A stretch of 64,000 nt of DNA, from the NCBI GenBank assembly GCA_023394615.1, contig JAEXAI010000009.1, forward strand, positions 38,830-102,829, given 5' to 3'. Each line of letters opens with the position of its first letter. Position 1 is the first letter of the stretch. Below, one piece after another: positions 8,722 to 17,187 of the stretch. The stretch is from Actinomycetes bacterium (GTDB taxonomy: Bacteria > Actinomycetota > Coriobacteriia > Coriobacteriales > Eggerthellaceae). The position numbers and the translations under genes were made by a program. Under the pieces are notes generated by a model. That model worked only from the letters and a program-made list of their open reading frames with translations. It searched no databases and was not told the DNA's origin.

Positions 8722-9429
8722 ATGGAAGCATCATCTACAAAGAAATACGTTGCGGAATGCTTCGGCACGTTCGTGCTGACGTTCTTCGGATGCGGCAGCG
8801 CCGCCATCGCAGGGTCCAAGCTGGGTACGCTGGGCATTGCGATGGCATTCGGACTGTCCATCATCGCGATGGCGTTCGTTATCGGCAACGTAAGTGGCTG
8901 CCACATCAATCCAGCGGTTTCCCTGGGACTGTTCATGGACGGACGTTTAAGCAAAAAGGATTTGATTGGCTATTGGGTCGCGCAGTTCATCGGCGGCATC
9001 ATAGCAGCGGCGCTGTTGGCGCTGGTCGTTACATGCTGCGGCTTGGGCGGCGTGGCTGCAACGGGGTTGGGCTGCGACGGATTCGATTCGCTTTCTTCGG
9101 TGAACCTGAACTGCGCAGGCGCCATCATCGTCGAGATAGTGCTCACCTGCATCTTTGTGCTTTCCGTACTCGGCAGTACCGCTGACGCAAAAACCGCCCC
9201 ATTCGCAGGCATCATCATCGGACTCACGCTTGCCTTCGTGCACATCATGGGCATTCCCCTGACAGGCACCAGCGTGAACCCTGCGCGCAGCTTCGGACCG
9301 GCGTTGTTCATGGGCATCTGCGGAGGCAACTGGACGGCATTCTCTCAGGTGTGGGTCTTCATCGTAGCCCCGCTTGCCGGTGCCGCTTTAGCCGCGCTGT
9401 TGTGGAAGTATTTCAAAACCACGAAATAA
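8722..9429 (+). CDS. aqpZ: Aquaporin / MIP-family channel, AqpZ-like
   Basis: A 235-residue six-helix channel protein. Both half-helix signature boxes are intact: GCHINPAVSLG (NPA at 63-65) and GTSVNPARSFGPAL in the second half, with the selectivity-filter arginine directly after the second NPA. The short length and the TSVNPARS form resemble water-selective AqpZ rather than the glycerol facilitator GlpF, although a dihydroxyacetone kinase operon lies 7 kb away. The ATG at 8722 follows AAGGAGAAAG. The gene stands alone. Confidence 0.86.
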   Translation: MEASSTKKYVAECFGTFVLTFFGCGSAAIAGSKLGTLGIAMAFGLSIIAMAFVIGNVSGCHINPAVSLGLFMDGRLSKKDLIGYWVAQFIGGIIAAALLALVVTCCGLGGVAATGLGCDGFDSLSSVNLNCAGAIIVEIVLTCIFVLSVLGSTADAKTAPFAGIIIGLTLAFVHIMGIPLTGTSVNPARSFGPALFMGICGGNWTAFSQVWVFIVAPLAGAALAALLWKYFKTTK

Positions 9430-9489
9430 CGGTAGTTTTCAATAGTGCAACATATCTGCAAATTTTTTTGCGAATATGCGAAAATACTC

Positions 9490-9518
9490 TTGATGTTAGC
9501 AGCGTCTTACATTATGGT
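9490..9518 (+). promoter_or_regulatory. Candidate promoter for rubrerythrin
   Basis: TTGATG (9490-9495) and TATGGT (9513-9518) are separated by 17 bases, in an AT-rich stretch 62 bp before the start codon. Both boxes are imperfect. Confidence 0.4.
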
Positions 9519-9579
9519 ACTTAAGCAGTAACATTAAAGAAAAGCGAAACGTCCAAACAACATGGAAAGAAGAACGAAC

Positions 9580-10188
9580 ATGGCATTACGCAACGAACTT
9601 CCCACCGCAGCGAACTCTCACAACTTTAACACCGTTTCCAACGCAGCCACCAAACCTGGCACCACGCTGGATAACCTGAAAGCCGCAGTGACCGGCGAAA
9701 CCGGCGCGACCACCAAGTATGCTGCATACGCCAAGGCCGCAAAGGCCGCTGGATACGACCAGATCGCCCGCTTGTTTGAGGCCACCAGCGCCGCCGAGCA
9801 GATTCACATTGACTTGGAAAAGCGCCTCGTTCAGAAGGTTGAGCCCGACTATCAAGGCCCCACCGCTACTGCTCCGGCCGCAGAAGAGACCGACCTGAAC
9901 TTGATTGGTTCCGCCAACGGCGAGATCTTCGAGACATCCGACATGTATCCGTCGTTTATCAAAGTAGCCCAGCAGGAAGGCGACACGGCCGCCGAAGCGG
10001 TATTCACCCGCGCAAAGCTTGCCGAGTCGTATCATGCACAGCGCTATCTGGACGCGTACAACACCATCGATTGCCCCTCTGATGAGCACTATTATCTATG
10101 CCCCTTCTGCGGTTACATCCACAAGGGCACCGAGTTCGACAAGTGCCCCATCTGCGGCGCTCCGAAAGACAAGTTCCGCGAGTTTTAG
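9580..10188 (+). CDS. Rubrerythrin
   Basis: A 202-residue peroxide-scavenging protein of anaerobes. The N-terminal two-thirds is a ferritin-like four-helix domain carrying the diiron site (ETGATTKYAAYAKAAKAAGY and the later EQIHIDLEKR and QEGDTAAEAVF helices). The C-terminal ~35 residues are a rubredoxin-type iron centre, YLCPFCGYIHKG then DKCPICGAPKDKF, with both Cys pairs present. It reduces hydrogen peroxide to water using NADH-derived electrons. The ATG at 9580 follows GAAAGAAG; an in-frame ATG six codons earlier has weaker spacing. It is monocistronic, with its own terminator. Confidence 0.94.
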   Translation: MALRNELPTAANSHNFNTVSNAATKPGTTLDNLKAAVTGETGATTKYAAYAKAAKAAGYDQIARLFEATSAAEQIHIDLEKRLVQKVEPDYQGPTATAPAAEETDLNLIGSANGEIFETSDMYPSFIKVAQQEGDTAAEAVFTRAKLAESYHAQRYLDAYNTIDCPSDEHYYLCPFCGYIHKGTEFDKCPICGAPKDKFREF

Positions 10189-10199
10189 GATTCAGCTTT

Positions 10200-10234
10200 A
10201 AAAGCTTGCTCAAAGTAGTTTCAAGCAAGCTTTT
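10200..10234 (+). terminator. Intrinsic terminator of rubrerythrin
   Basis: AAAAGCTTGCT (10200-10210) pairs perfectly with AGCAAGCTTTT (10224-10234) 12 bp after the stop codon, ending in four Ts. Confidence 0.72.
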
Positions 10235-10301
10235 CAGGTGTTTCAGGAATGCAGCCCGAAGCGATTCTCTCTCTTCGCTTCAGTATGACAGTCCTCCCAT
10301 G

Positions 10302-10328
10302 AAGGCCTCCGTCTCCCACGGGGGCCTT
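10302..10328 (+). terminator. Second hairpin downstream of rubrerythrin
   Basis: AAGGCCTCCGT (10302-10312) pairs with ACGGGGGCCTT (10318-10328) with one G-U pair and a 5-base loop, followed by TCCTTT. It could be a backup terminator or a leader hairpin. Confidence 0.5.
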
Positions 10329-10393
10329 TCCTTTGCCCAATTCCGCGCCCTATCCGCGTTAGTTCTCGCACAGGGAAGGCCGTTTCACGTCGT

Positions 10394-10421
10394 TTGACCT
10401 GCATTTTAAATAACTTAAACT
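10394..10421 (+). promoter_or_regulatory. Candidate promoter for the DUF5684 gene
   Basis: TTGACC (10394-10399), a 16-base AT-rich spacer and TAAACT (10416-10421) lie about 75 bp before the start codon, which has AAGGAG before it. Confidence 0.42.
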
Positions 10422-10497
10422 AGAATAATCACAGAAAGACGGCATTGAGTGATACCGCACCCTCTGTAATTGGCAGATATCGATTAAGGAGAATACT

Positions 10498-10965
10498 ATG
10501 GACGAGCAAACCGCAATGGGCGTACTTGCATTATTGGGCATTACCCTAAGCGCAGTCATTATCGGAGCGATAGTGCTGTGGGTCTTGTACATCGTCGCAT
10601 TTTGGAAGGTCTTTACCAAAGCGGGCGAACCCGGCTGGAAAAGCATCATTCCGATCTACAACGAGTACACCTTTTACAAGGCCACATGGAACACAACGAT
10701 GTTCTGGGTGTTCTTGGGTCTTGGAGTAGTCGGCTCTCTTATGAGCTCCTGCGGCGTCGACGCCAGTGGCGGACTGACCGCAGTAGGCATTATCGGTACG
10801 CTTCTCTCGTTCGCCGCCGCAGTCATTGCCGTCATCCAGAGCTATAAAACTTCGAAAGCCTACGGACATGGTGTAGGTTTCTTCTTGGGCCTAGTTTTCT
10901 TCAACTGGATCTTCCTTATGATTCTTGGCTTGGGCAGTTCGGAATACAAAGGGCCGCAAAAATAG
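10498..10965 (+). CDS. DUF5684-type small membrane protein
   Basis: A 155-residue integral membrane protein with about four hydrophobic helices. The family-typical stretch YIVAFWKVFTKAGEPGWKS, followed by IIPIYNEYTFYKATW, lies between helices 1 and 2. The C-terminus ends in a conserved-looking GLGSSEYKGPQ tail. Its biochemical role is unknown; in some relatives this module is joined to signal-peptidase-like domains. The ATG follows TAAGGAGAATACT. A strong hairpin follows the gene. Confidence 0.82.
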   Translation: MDEQTAMGVLALLGITLSAVIIGAIVLWVLYIVAFWKVFTKAGEPGWKSIIPIYNEYTFYKATWNTTMFWVFLGLGVVGSLMSSCGVDASGGLTAVGIIGTLLSFAAAVIAVIQSYKTSKAYGHGVGFFLGLVFFNWIFLMILGLGSSEYKGPQK

Positions 10966-10995
10966 CCGGGTAATGCGTCCGAACATATGCCGAAT

Positions 10996-11033
10996 CGAAG
11001 GCCTTGAGCGCATCACTGCGCGCAAGGCCTTCG
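10996..11033 (+). terminator. 11-bp perfect hairpin after DUF5684 gene
   Basis: CGAAGGCCTTG (10996-11006) is the exact complement of CAAGGCCTTCG (11023-11033), and the loop carries an additional GCGCA/TGCGC pairing. It is 31 bp past the stop codon and has no strong T-run. Confidence 0.6.
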
Positions 11034-11099
11034 TATGCAAAGCGAAGAATATGCGGTAGTATCTATGGTGGAGCAAAACCTATGGCGAAGGGAGCGGCA

Positions 11100-11852
11100 A
11101 TGGCACAACAAGCGAATTCTTCAAGCCAGACGAATCAGGCGGGCCAGACAGACCCCGAAAGCCAAACGGACCAAGACCCTTTTTCCATCGACTCGGATTC
11201 ATGGAATATGCCAGATCCCGAGCTTCTGCGCATCGAGCAAGTAAGTGATGGCTGGATCAAGAAGTACCAGCTCACGTACAAACTGCCCAACGGTCGCGAA
11301 TTCCCCTACGAGAGCGTTTCTCGCAAAAGCCTCCAAGAATACGAGGCTGAGCTGCGCGGTCTTTCCGAAAATCCGGCTCATGCCAACCCGGCTGATGCCG
11401 TGTGCATCGTGCCGCGCACGCAAAACAACCGCTTGGTTTTAATCAAAGAGTTCCGCTACCCGCTGAACAGCTGGTGCATCGCTTTTCCGGCTGGGCTTAT
11501 CGATCCTGGTGAGGATATAGAAACCACATGCGAGCGCGAGCTTGCTGAAGAGACAGGTTACTCCCTGCATCGCGACGAACAGGGAAAAACACATGTGAAA
11601 GCTCTTTCGCTGCCCGGCTATTCTTCGGCAGGCATGAGCGAGGAAAGCGTGCAGGTGGTATACGTGCATGTGGACAACGAGCCATCGCACGAACAGCAGA
11701 CCGAAAGCGTCGAGTACATTCAGGTGTTCACCATTGCGATGGAAGACGTGCCCCGTTTTCTAGAGACGAACACGACCCCCATCGGTACACGTGCGCAGCT
11801 TATTTTGGAATCATTCAGCAACAACACAAAGCGCTACGGCACAAGTCACTAA
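11100..11852 (+). CDS. NUDIX hydrolase, ADP-ribose pyrophosphatase-like
   Basis: A 250-residue protein. Residues 1-35 are low-complexity (Gln/Ser/Asn/Thr), then comes a NUDIX fold resembling NudF. The NUDIX box is complete: GLIDPGEDIETTCERELAEE followed by TGY, giving G-x5-E-x7-RELxEETG. The preceding strand KEFRYPLNSWCIAFPAG matches ADP-ribose pyrophosphatases, which cleave ADP-ribose to AMP and ribose-5-phosphate. Two starts are credible: 11100 (AAGGGAG, 5-base spacing) and 11082 (GGTGGAG). The start at 11100 is used here; the difference is six residues. Confidence 0.86.
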   Translation: MAQQANSSSQTNQAGQTDPESQTDQDPFSIDSDSWNMPDPELLRIEQVSDGWIKKYQLTYKLPNGREFPYESVSRKSLQEYEAELRGLSENPAHANPADAVCIVPRTQNNRLVLIKEFRYPLNSWCIAFPAGLIDPGEDIETTCERELAEETGYSLHRDEQGKTHVKALSLPGYSSAGMSEESVQVVYVHVDNEPSHEQQTESVEYIQVFTIAMEDVPRFLETNTTPIGTRAQLILESFSNNTKRYGTSH

Positions 11853-11935
11853 CAGCTTTTTGCCGAAAAGGAGCTGCCCCTATTGCTCTTTACCTTATCA
11901 GCCTCAATCACATTGCTAGGCCGCAAAGAGACAGC

Positions 11936-11968
11936 GAAGCGTCCCCCCTGCAGCAGTCGGGACGCTTC
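11936..11968. terminator. Shared terminator between convergent genes
   Basis: GAAGCGTCCC (11936-11945) pairs exactly with GGGACGCTTC (11959-11968). It lies between the NUDIX gene and the end of the ilvE-cimA operon and could serve both strands. Confidence 0.6.
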
Positions 11969-11983
11969 ACGGAGGGCTGCAAC

Positions 11984-12541
11984 TTAGCGGTTCAACACCT
12001 TGATCTGCAGCCCTTCCATCACGTCGAGCGCCTCTTCGTGCAGCTTTTTATCGTAGCTTCCCACGCACGTTGCATCAACGATAATGGGTACCTCGGGGCA
12101 TGCTGTCTTTGCTATGGTCGCATTTACCATCACGCAGATATGCGTCACCAAACCCACTACTTCGATACTCGAATACGGCAAGGCACCCGCCTCGGCAGTC
12201 GCCTTCGTAGCGGTGTCCAAGTGCGCGCACAAGGCTGCGCTTCCAAATCCAGGCTTGTAAAACACCGGGTCGCGCCTTAGTTTTGCTTCTGCAGTCCTGC
12301 CGTAGAGTTGCCAACCCGGCGTGCCTTCAATGCAGTGGTTCACGGGAAGGTTGCACCCTTCCTGAGTTTGCAAGTAACCCTTTTGATGCGTGTCCATGGT
12401 AAAGATGACTTCATCGCCGTTCGTATGGTACTCAGCGATTTTTGCAGCTATGCGCTCATCATATACCTCGGCGCCATCGAAGCCCAACGCCCCGTCCACG
12501 AAGTCTTTTTGAAAATCAGTTACCAGCAACAAACGTTTCAT
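11984..12541 (-). CDS. pncA: Isochorismatase-family cysteine hydrolase, nicotinamidase-like
   Basis: A 185-residue hydrolase with the nicotinamidase layout. Asp9 (TDFQKDFVDG), Lys96 (YKPGFG) and Cys136 (LVTHICVMVN) form the catalytic triad. Asp50, His52 and His69 (MDTHQKGY and NHCIEGTPGW) match the metal site of PncA, which deamidates nicotinamide to nicotinic acid. The residue two before the Cys is His where most PncA have Asp, so a related amide substrate is possible. It is the last gene of the leftward ilvE-cimA operon, 8 bp after the TrpR-like gene, with an AGGGG site. Confidence 0.8.
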   Translation of the reverse strand: MKRLLLVTDFQKDFVDGALGFDGAEVYDERIAAKIAEYHTNGDEVIFTMDTHQKGYLQTQEGCNLPVNHCIEGTPGWQLYGRTAEAKLRRDPVFYKPGFGSAALCAHLDTATKATAEAGALPYSSIEVVGLVTHICVMVNATIAKTACPEVPIIVDATCVGSYDKKLHEEALDVMEGLQIKVLNR

Positions 12542-12549
12542 AGTCGCCC

Positions 12550-12843
12550 CTATTGTTCCTTTTCGCTTAATATATCCAATGCCGAACGATACCCGCCCGA
12601 CCCGTAGTTCAATGCTTTCGACACGCGCGCAATGGTGGTAGCCGATGCGCCCGTTGCCTCTTCGATTGCCACGTAGGGTTTGCCCGCATCGAGCATGCGC
12701 GCCACGGACAGGCGCTGCGATGTCTCTTTTATCTCGCGTATGGTGAACAAATCTTCCAACAGGGAAAAAGCCGTGTTGGTATCCTGCACGCCGGCAAATA
12801 CCTTCAACAGGTTCTCGACTTCGGGCGTTCGCAGATTGCTCAT
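12550..12843 (-). CDS. TrpR-like DNA-binding protein of the YerC/YecD type
   Basis: A 97-residue all-helical protein. The TIREIKETSQRLSVARML stretch followed by AIEEATGASATTIARVSKAL is a helix-turn-helix typical of the TrpR-superfamily YerC/YecD group. These are small repressors of largely unknown ligand. It is packed between cimA (2-bp gap) and the nicotinamidase (8 bp), so it is co-transcribed with branched-chain amino-acid genes and may regulate this operon; that is inference from position. Confidence 0.86.
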   Translation of the reverse strand: MSNLRTPEVENLLKVFAGVQDTNTAFSLLEDLFTIREIKETSQRLSVARMLDAGKPYVAIEEATGASATTIARVSKALNYGSGGYRSALDILSEKEQ

Positions 12844-12845
12844 GG

Positions 12846-14432
12846 TTATTTCCCCATTCTCATCAGGCCGTATTCAATGGAATCAACCAGTGCGTTCCAA
12901 GAGGCTTCAATTATGTTCTCGCTGACGCCTACCGTGCCCCAACTGCTGGTTCCATCTGACGTCGTGATGCTCACACGCGTGATAGCGCTGGTGCCTACAT
13001 TCTCATCCAGAATGCGCACCTTAAAGTCCGTCAATTCTATGTCAGAGACTTCCGGGTAGCTGTTGCAGAGAGCCATGCGCAATGCGTTGTCCAGCGCACC
13101 GACCGGGCCGGTGCCCTCACCGGTAGCTACGAAACGTTCGTCGCCTACAAGGATCTTTATGGTAGCCTCGCTGGCGGCGTCTTTCGCCCACGGCCCCGTA
13201 TCTTCGCGGTCATCTACAATCACGCGAAAACTCTCGAGCGTGAAATGGGGCGTGAATGTCCCTAAATGGCTCGCAATCAGCATACTCAGCGATCCATCGG
13301 CCACTTCGTAGGAATACCCCATCGATTCACGTGCTTTCACATCGCGTAGGATGGTGGCGACTGCGGCCGGTTTTTGCGATAAATCGATTCCGAGCGAACG
13401 CGCTTTTGCGATAAGCGAGGCCCTGCCCGCCAGCTCGCTCACCAGTATCTGCGTCTGGTTGCCCACACTAGCTGGGCTTTCGTGTTCGTAGGCGGAAGGG
13501 AATCGCGCGATGGCGCTCGCGTGCAAACCGCCTTTGTGGGCAAATGCCGCCGCACCCGCATAGGGCGTGTGCTTGGGAAGGGCCATATTGCACGTTTCGG
13601 CCACGAATTGGGCCACCCCCGTGAGCTGGGTCAAATCAGGCACGCAGGCATAATTCATCTTCAACTGCAAATCGGCGATAACCGTCAGCAAATCAGCGTT
13701 GCCCACACGCTCGCCGTAGCCGTTCACCGTTCCCTGCACCTGCACAGCACCAGCCCGCACGGCCACCAAGGTGTTCGCCACTGCGCAACCGCCGTCGTTG
13801 TGACAATGTATGCCAAATCGTTGATTGGGTAGATATTCCACCACGGCGCTCACAGCGCTTTCCACTTGGTCGGGCAGCGCGCCACCGTTCGTTTCGCATA
13901 AATCGATACTGTCCGCTCCGGCCTTGCTGGCCGCATGCAGCACTTGCAATGAATAATCAGGATTGCTCGTATATCCATCGAAGAAATGCTCGGCGTCAAA
14001 TATCACTTGCACGCCTTTGCTTTTCAGATAGGCCACAGAATCGCGCACCATGCGCAGGTTCTCTTCAAGAGTGGTTTCAAGCGCAAGACGTACCTGGTCA
14101 TCCCAACATTTTCCCACAATGGTGACAACCGGCGCGCCCGAGGCCAACAGGTCGGCCAGACCCGCATCCTCGGCTGCAGGCACGCCTTTACGGCACGTAG
14201 AACCGAATGCTGCTACCCGCGCATGGGCAAGCGGCATATTCTGTACGCGCTTGAAAAACTGGATGTCTTTAGGGTTCGAAGCCGGAAAGCCGCCTTCGAT
14301 AATATCGATGCCGAATGCATCAAGACGCTCCACGATGCGCAACTTGTCCTCAAGCGAAAGGGACACCCCTTCCCCTTGCTCGCCATCGCGCAGCGTGGAG
14401 TCGTATGTGCTGATCTTGCCTTCGAAGCTCAA
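12846..14432 (-). CDS. cimA: (R)-citramalate synthase
   Basis: A 528-residue enzyme of the isopropylmalate/citramalate synthase family, condensing pyruvate with acetyl-CoA to start threonine-independent isoleucine synthesis. Signatures: YDSTLRDGEQGEGVSLSLEDK at the N-terminus, the metal-binding HCHNDGGCAVANTL, and GTVNGYGERVGNADL; a C-terminal regulatory domain occupies the last ~130 residues. Citramalate rather than isopropylmalate synthase is favoured by the DGEQGEG form and the length. The start is unusual: TTG at 14432 without a good ribosome site. The frame is open back to the TAG stop of ilvE, so an upstream CTG at 14453 is also conceivable. ilvE lies immediately upstream. Confidence 0.9.
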   Translation of the reverse strand: MSFEGKISTYDSTLRDGEQGEGVSLSLEDKLRIVERLDAFGIDIIEGGFPASNPKDIQFFKRVQNMPLAHARVAAFGSTCRKGVPAAEDAGLADLLASGAPVVTIVGKCWDDQVRLALETTLEENLRMVRDSVAYLKSKGVQVIFDAEHFFDGYTSNPDYSLQVLHAASKAGADSIDLCETNGGALPDQVESAVSAVVEYLPNQRFGIHCHNDGGCAVANTLVAVRAGAVQVQGTVNGYGERVGNADLLTVIADLQLKMNYACVPDLTQLTGVAQFVAETCNMALPKHTPYAGAAAFAHKGGLHASAIARFPSAYEHESPASVGNQTQILVSELAGRASLIAKARSLGIDLSQKPAAVATILRDVKARESMGYSYEVADGSLSMLIASHLGTFTPHFTLESFRVIVDDREDTGPWAKDAASEATIKILVGDERFVATGEGTGPVGALDNALRMALCNSYPEVSDIELTDFKVRILDENVGTSAITRVSITTSDGTSSWGTVGVSENIIEASWNALVDSIEYGLMRMGK

Positions 14433-14456
14433 ATCGAATACCGTTTCGCGCAGATT

Positions 14457-15386
14457 CTAAAGCTCGACTTCGGTCAACCAGTCGTTGTATTCGCTTATCT
14501 TGCCCGCCACGATATCGAAGAAGCGGTCCTGCAACTGCTTGGTAATAGGTCCGGGCTTGCCGATAGTGCGGTTGTCGATGCTGCCAATAGGCGTGAGTTC
14601 GGCGGCCGAACCGCTGAAGAAGGCCTCATCGGCGATGTAGAGATCGGCGCGCGTGAGGCTTTCCTCGATAACGGGGATGTCCAAGTCAGAGGCAACCCAC
14701 AAAATAGAGTCGCGCGTAATGCCTTCCAGCAGGCCGTCGGATGTGGGCGGCGTCGAGATAATGCCGTCGCGCACGATGAACAGGTTCTCGCCTGTGCCCT
14801 CGCACACTAGGCCTTGCTCGTTCAGCATGATGGCCTCGCCGTAGCCGTGTTCTTTCGCTTCCAGCTTCGCCAGAATCGAGTTCATATATGATGCAGAGGA
14901 TTTCATCGCAGGCGGAATGGCGTTTATTGAGCGCTGACGCCAAGAAGAAACACCTGCTGAAATGCCATTTTCAAGCGCATCGGGCCCCAAATAGGCATCC
15001 CATGGCCATGCAGCGATAATCACATCCACCGGTGCTCCGGTAGGATCGACACCCATCGAGCCGTAGCCGCGATAAACCAGCGGGCGGATGTAACAAGATT
15101 CCAACTTGTTTGCTTTCACCAGATCAATCGTTGCCTGAACCAGCTCTTCAACGCTGTAAGGCAGATCGATCATGGCAATCTGGCAGCTGCGATGCAGGCG
15201 GGCCATATGGTCTTCCAGACGGAAGACGTGACTTGGCTGACCTTCCGCTCCTTTATAGCAACGGATGCCCTCGAATACCGCAGACCCGTAATGCAGGGAA
15301 TGCGAGAGTACGTGCGTGGTAGCATCTGCCCAAGGAATCATTTCCCCATTTTTCCAAATGTAATCGACTTCGGTGAGAGCTGCCAT
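14457..15386 (-). CDS. ilvE: Branched-chain amino acid aminotransferase
   Basis: A 309-residue fold-type IV PLP enzyme catalysing the last transamination to valine, leucine and isoleucine. Signatures: HSLHYGSAVFEGIRCY, the PLP-lysine region PPAMKSSASYMNSILAK, the GLVCEGTGENLFIVRDG strand-loop, and the DEAFFSGSAAELTPI phosphate-binding segment. The ATG at 15386 has an excellent AAAGGAG site. It is the first gene of a leftward operon with cimA, a TrpR-like gene and a nicotinamidase-like gene. Confidence 0.94.
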   Translation of the reverse strand: MAALTEVDYIWKNGEMIPWADATTHVLSHSLHYGSAVFEGIRCYKGAEGQPSHVFRLEDHMARLHRSCQIAMIDLPYSVEELVQATIDLVKANKLESCYIRPLVYRGYGSMGVDPTGAPVDVIIAAWPWDAYLGPDALENGISAGVSSWRQRSINAIPPAMKSSASYMNSILAKLEAKEHGYGEAIMLNEQGLVCEGTGENLFIVRDGIISTPPTSDGLLEGITRDSILWVASDLDIPVIEESLTRADLYIADEAFFSGSAAELTPIGSIDNRTIGKPGPITKQLQDRFFDIVAGKISEYNDWLTEVEL

Positions 15387-15465
15387 GAGACGTGCTCCTT
15401 TCTATCGAGCCGTACAGGTCCGACAACGAATAACGGATAGTGCCGCTATTGTACTCTAATAGACT

Positions 15466-15503
15466 AAAGTGCGCGCGCTCGTTTCACCGACAGCGCGCAC
15501 TTT
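15466..15503 (-). terminator. Terminator of the membrane LuxR gene
   Basis: AAAGTGCGCGC (15466-15476) pairs exactly with GCGCGCACTTT (15493-15503), 38 bp beyond the stop of the leftward gene at 15542 and upstream of ilvE. Confidence 0.58.
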
Positions 15504-15541
15504 TCACGATTGGCGGCACTGAGCGGTTGCGCGAAAACGTG

Positions 15542-17032
15542 TCAAACGACCCGTCCCTTTGACACGTTTTTTTCTAGGAGGGCGATAATCTCGGCGCGGC
15601 TGTGTACGTCGCATTTTTCGTAGATGTGACGCACATGGGTCTTCACGGTAGATGCGCTGATGGACAGCGACTCCTGAATGTATTTGGAACCGTGGCCCGT
15701 AGCCCAGAGCACAAACACCTCGCTTTCGCGGTCGGTTAATTCGTGCGCGGTAGCGATTGCGTCCAGTTGGCTTTCCATCGGGGCGCCTATCATGCGCTCG
15801 ACATTTTCACGCTCGCTTGGCGTGGGCGCCTCAAACACCATCAGGGTATCTTGGTTCTGAAAGGCGAAGCCCATCACCATCATCAAAGCAAAGATGCTGA
15901 TGATGGAAAACGGCACCACTTGCCCCACGAACACCCATCCAGCCAGCTGACCGCAGAACATACCGCCTTGCACCGCCATGCGCCCGATTGCAAACACCAG
16001 AAACGCCGGCACGCGCGTCGTGCGCGCAATGTCTGCCAGAAGTATCCACGATAGAATCTCTATGGTGATGTCACACGCTGTGGCGATAGACCCTGTCAGA
16101 ACCACGTATTCTTGGCCGAACAGGGCCACCAGCAGCAAAGCTGTTGCCAGAAGCGGCAGCGACATTTTATAAACCGTGCCGAGCGTGATATCGTTTCCTT
16201 TGAAAAAGATGCCCCACACGATGAAAAATGCCGCCACCGCGAACGTGAGAAGCGCGGTGAGCAACAGCCCGTCGGACACGGAAGAATCCGATACGCCCAC
16301 GAACACGCGCACACCACCATACACGCACATCACTACGAATAATCCGATTGACACGCGCCATGGCAAACTGGATAACGGCACCAATTGCCTGCCTGTTGCG
16401 GCCGCTTGCAGGTTCTCGTTTTTTGCGACGGAATCCTTGAAGCGCTTTTGAAGGTCCTTGTCTTTCGGTATAAGCAGCGCAGAAAACAGAGCCATAAGCA
16501 CCGTCAGGGCGCCGACCAAGCTGTACGGCAGAAGAAGAGACAGAAAATAAATAATGTTCGCGCAGACAAACGAAGCTGCGGTGAACACCACAATATCACG
16601 CGCGGAAAGCTCGCTGTAAATTGTGCCCCAATAGATGACAATCCAGCACGAAGCCACACCGGTCAGCGCAGCTCCAATAATCTTTACCGGTTCGGGAAAT
16701 CCCAGAGGCAAAGCGTAGCACGCCGTGCCCAGCGCCAGCACAATACCCGCAACAAGCAGTTCCCTGCGCGTTTCGAAAAGCGCTGCCGACTTTGACGAAA
16801 GTCCGATGATGAGCGCATATGTGACAACACCAACAATCATGGAAGCCAGATGAACCCATAATGGCGTTAAATTGCTGCCAATGCTTAAGTTGATGGATGA
16901 CGTGGAGTTGAAGGACAGGTAGACCCAAGCCCAATAAAAGCACAGACCGAAAATCTGCGCTATACGCGTCGGCTTGCCACTGAGGACTTCATCCTCGGAC
17001 GGCGAAACCGCGCTGCCTGCAGCACGTTTCAA
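15542..17032 (-). CDS. Membrane LuxR-family transcriptional regulator
   Basis: A 496-residue protein with roughly twelve hydrophobic segments over the first ~400 residues and a C-terminal LuxR helix-turn-helix (HELTDRESEVFVLWATG and SLSISASTVKTHVRHIYEKC). The start is TTG at 17032: AAAGGAG lies eight bases upstream and an in-frame TGA two codons earlier rules out longer forms. It has the same architecture as the protein at 5452-6975. A Tat-exported flavoprotein reductase lies 2 kb upstream, the kind of gene such regulators often accompany in this family, though a DUF2252 gene intervenes. Confidence 0.88.
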   Translation of the reverse strand: MKRAAGSAVSPSEDEVLSGKPTRIAQIFGLCFYWAWVYLSFNSTSSINLSIGSNLTPLWVHLASMIVGVVTYALIIGLSSKSAALFETRRELLVAGIVLALGTACYALPLGFPEPVKIIGAALTGVASCWIVIYWGTIYSELSARDIVVFTAASFVCANIIYFLSLLLPYSLVGALTVLMALFSALLIPKDKDLQKRFKDSVAKNENLQAAATGRQLVPLSSLPWRVSIGLFVVMCVYGGVRVFVGVSDSSVSDGLLLTALLTFAVAAFFIVWGIFFKGNDITLGTVYKMSLPLLATALLLVALFGQEYVVLTGSIATACDITIEILSWILLADIARTTRVPAFLVFAIGRMAVQGGMFCGQLAGWVFVGQVVPFSIISIFALMMVMGFAFQNQDTLMVFEAPTPSERENVERMIGAPMESQLDAIATAHELTDRESEVFVLWATGHGSKYIQESLSISASTVKTHVRHIYEKCDVHSRAEIIALLEKNVSKGRVV

Positions 17033-17123
17033 AACTCATTCTCCTTTGCTGCGACCGTGAAGCCGCATCTCCCCTGCAAAGAATTATACCTGTAATGCCT
17101 CAATTGCAAACGAGACAAATGCA

Positions 17124-17161
17124 ACCGGCGCGGCACGAGGAGAATCTCGCACTGCGCCGGT
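17124..17161 (-). terminator. Terminator of DUF2252 gene 1
   Basis: ACCGGCGC (17124-17131) and GCGCCGGT (17154-17161) form a stem extended by CGAG/CTCG pairing inside; on the minus strand it is followed by TTGCATTTG. It lies 26 bp past the stop. Confidence 0.66.
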
Positions 17162-17187
17162 CATAAGGTTATCAACATTCAGCTGTT

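Noticed and set aside
13986..14810. Open frame opposite cimA and ilvE
   Set aside because: It spans parts of two well-identified genes on the other strand and has no family features.
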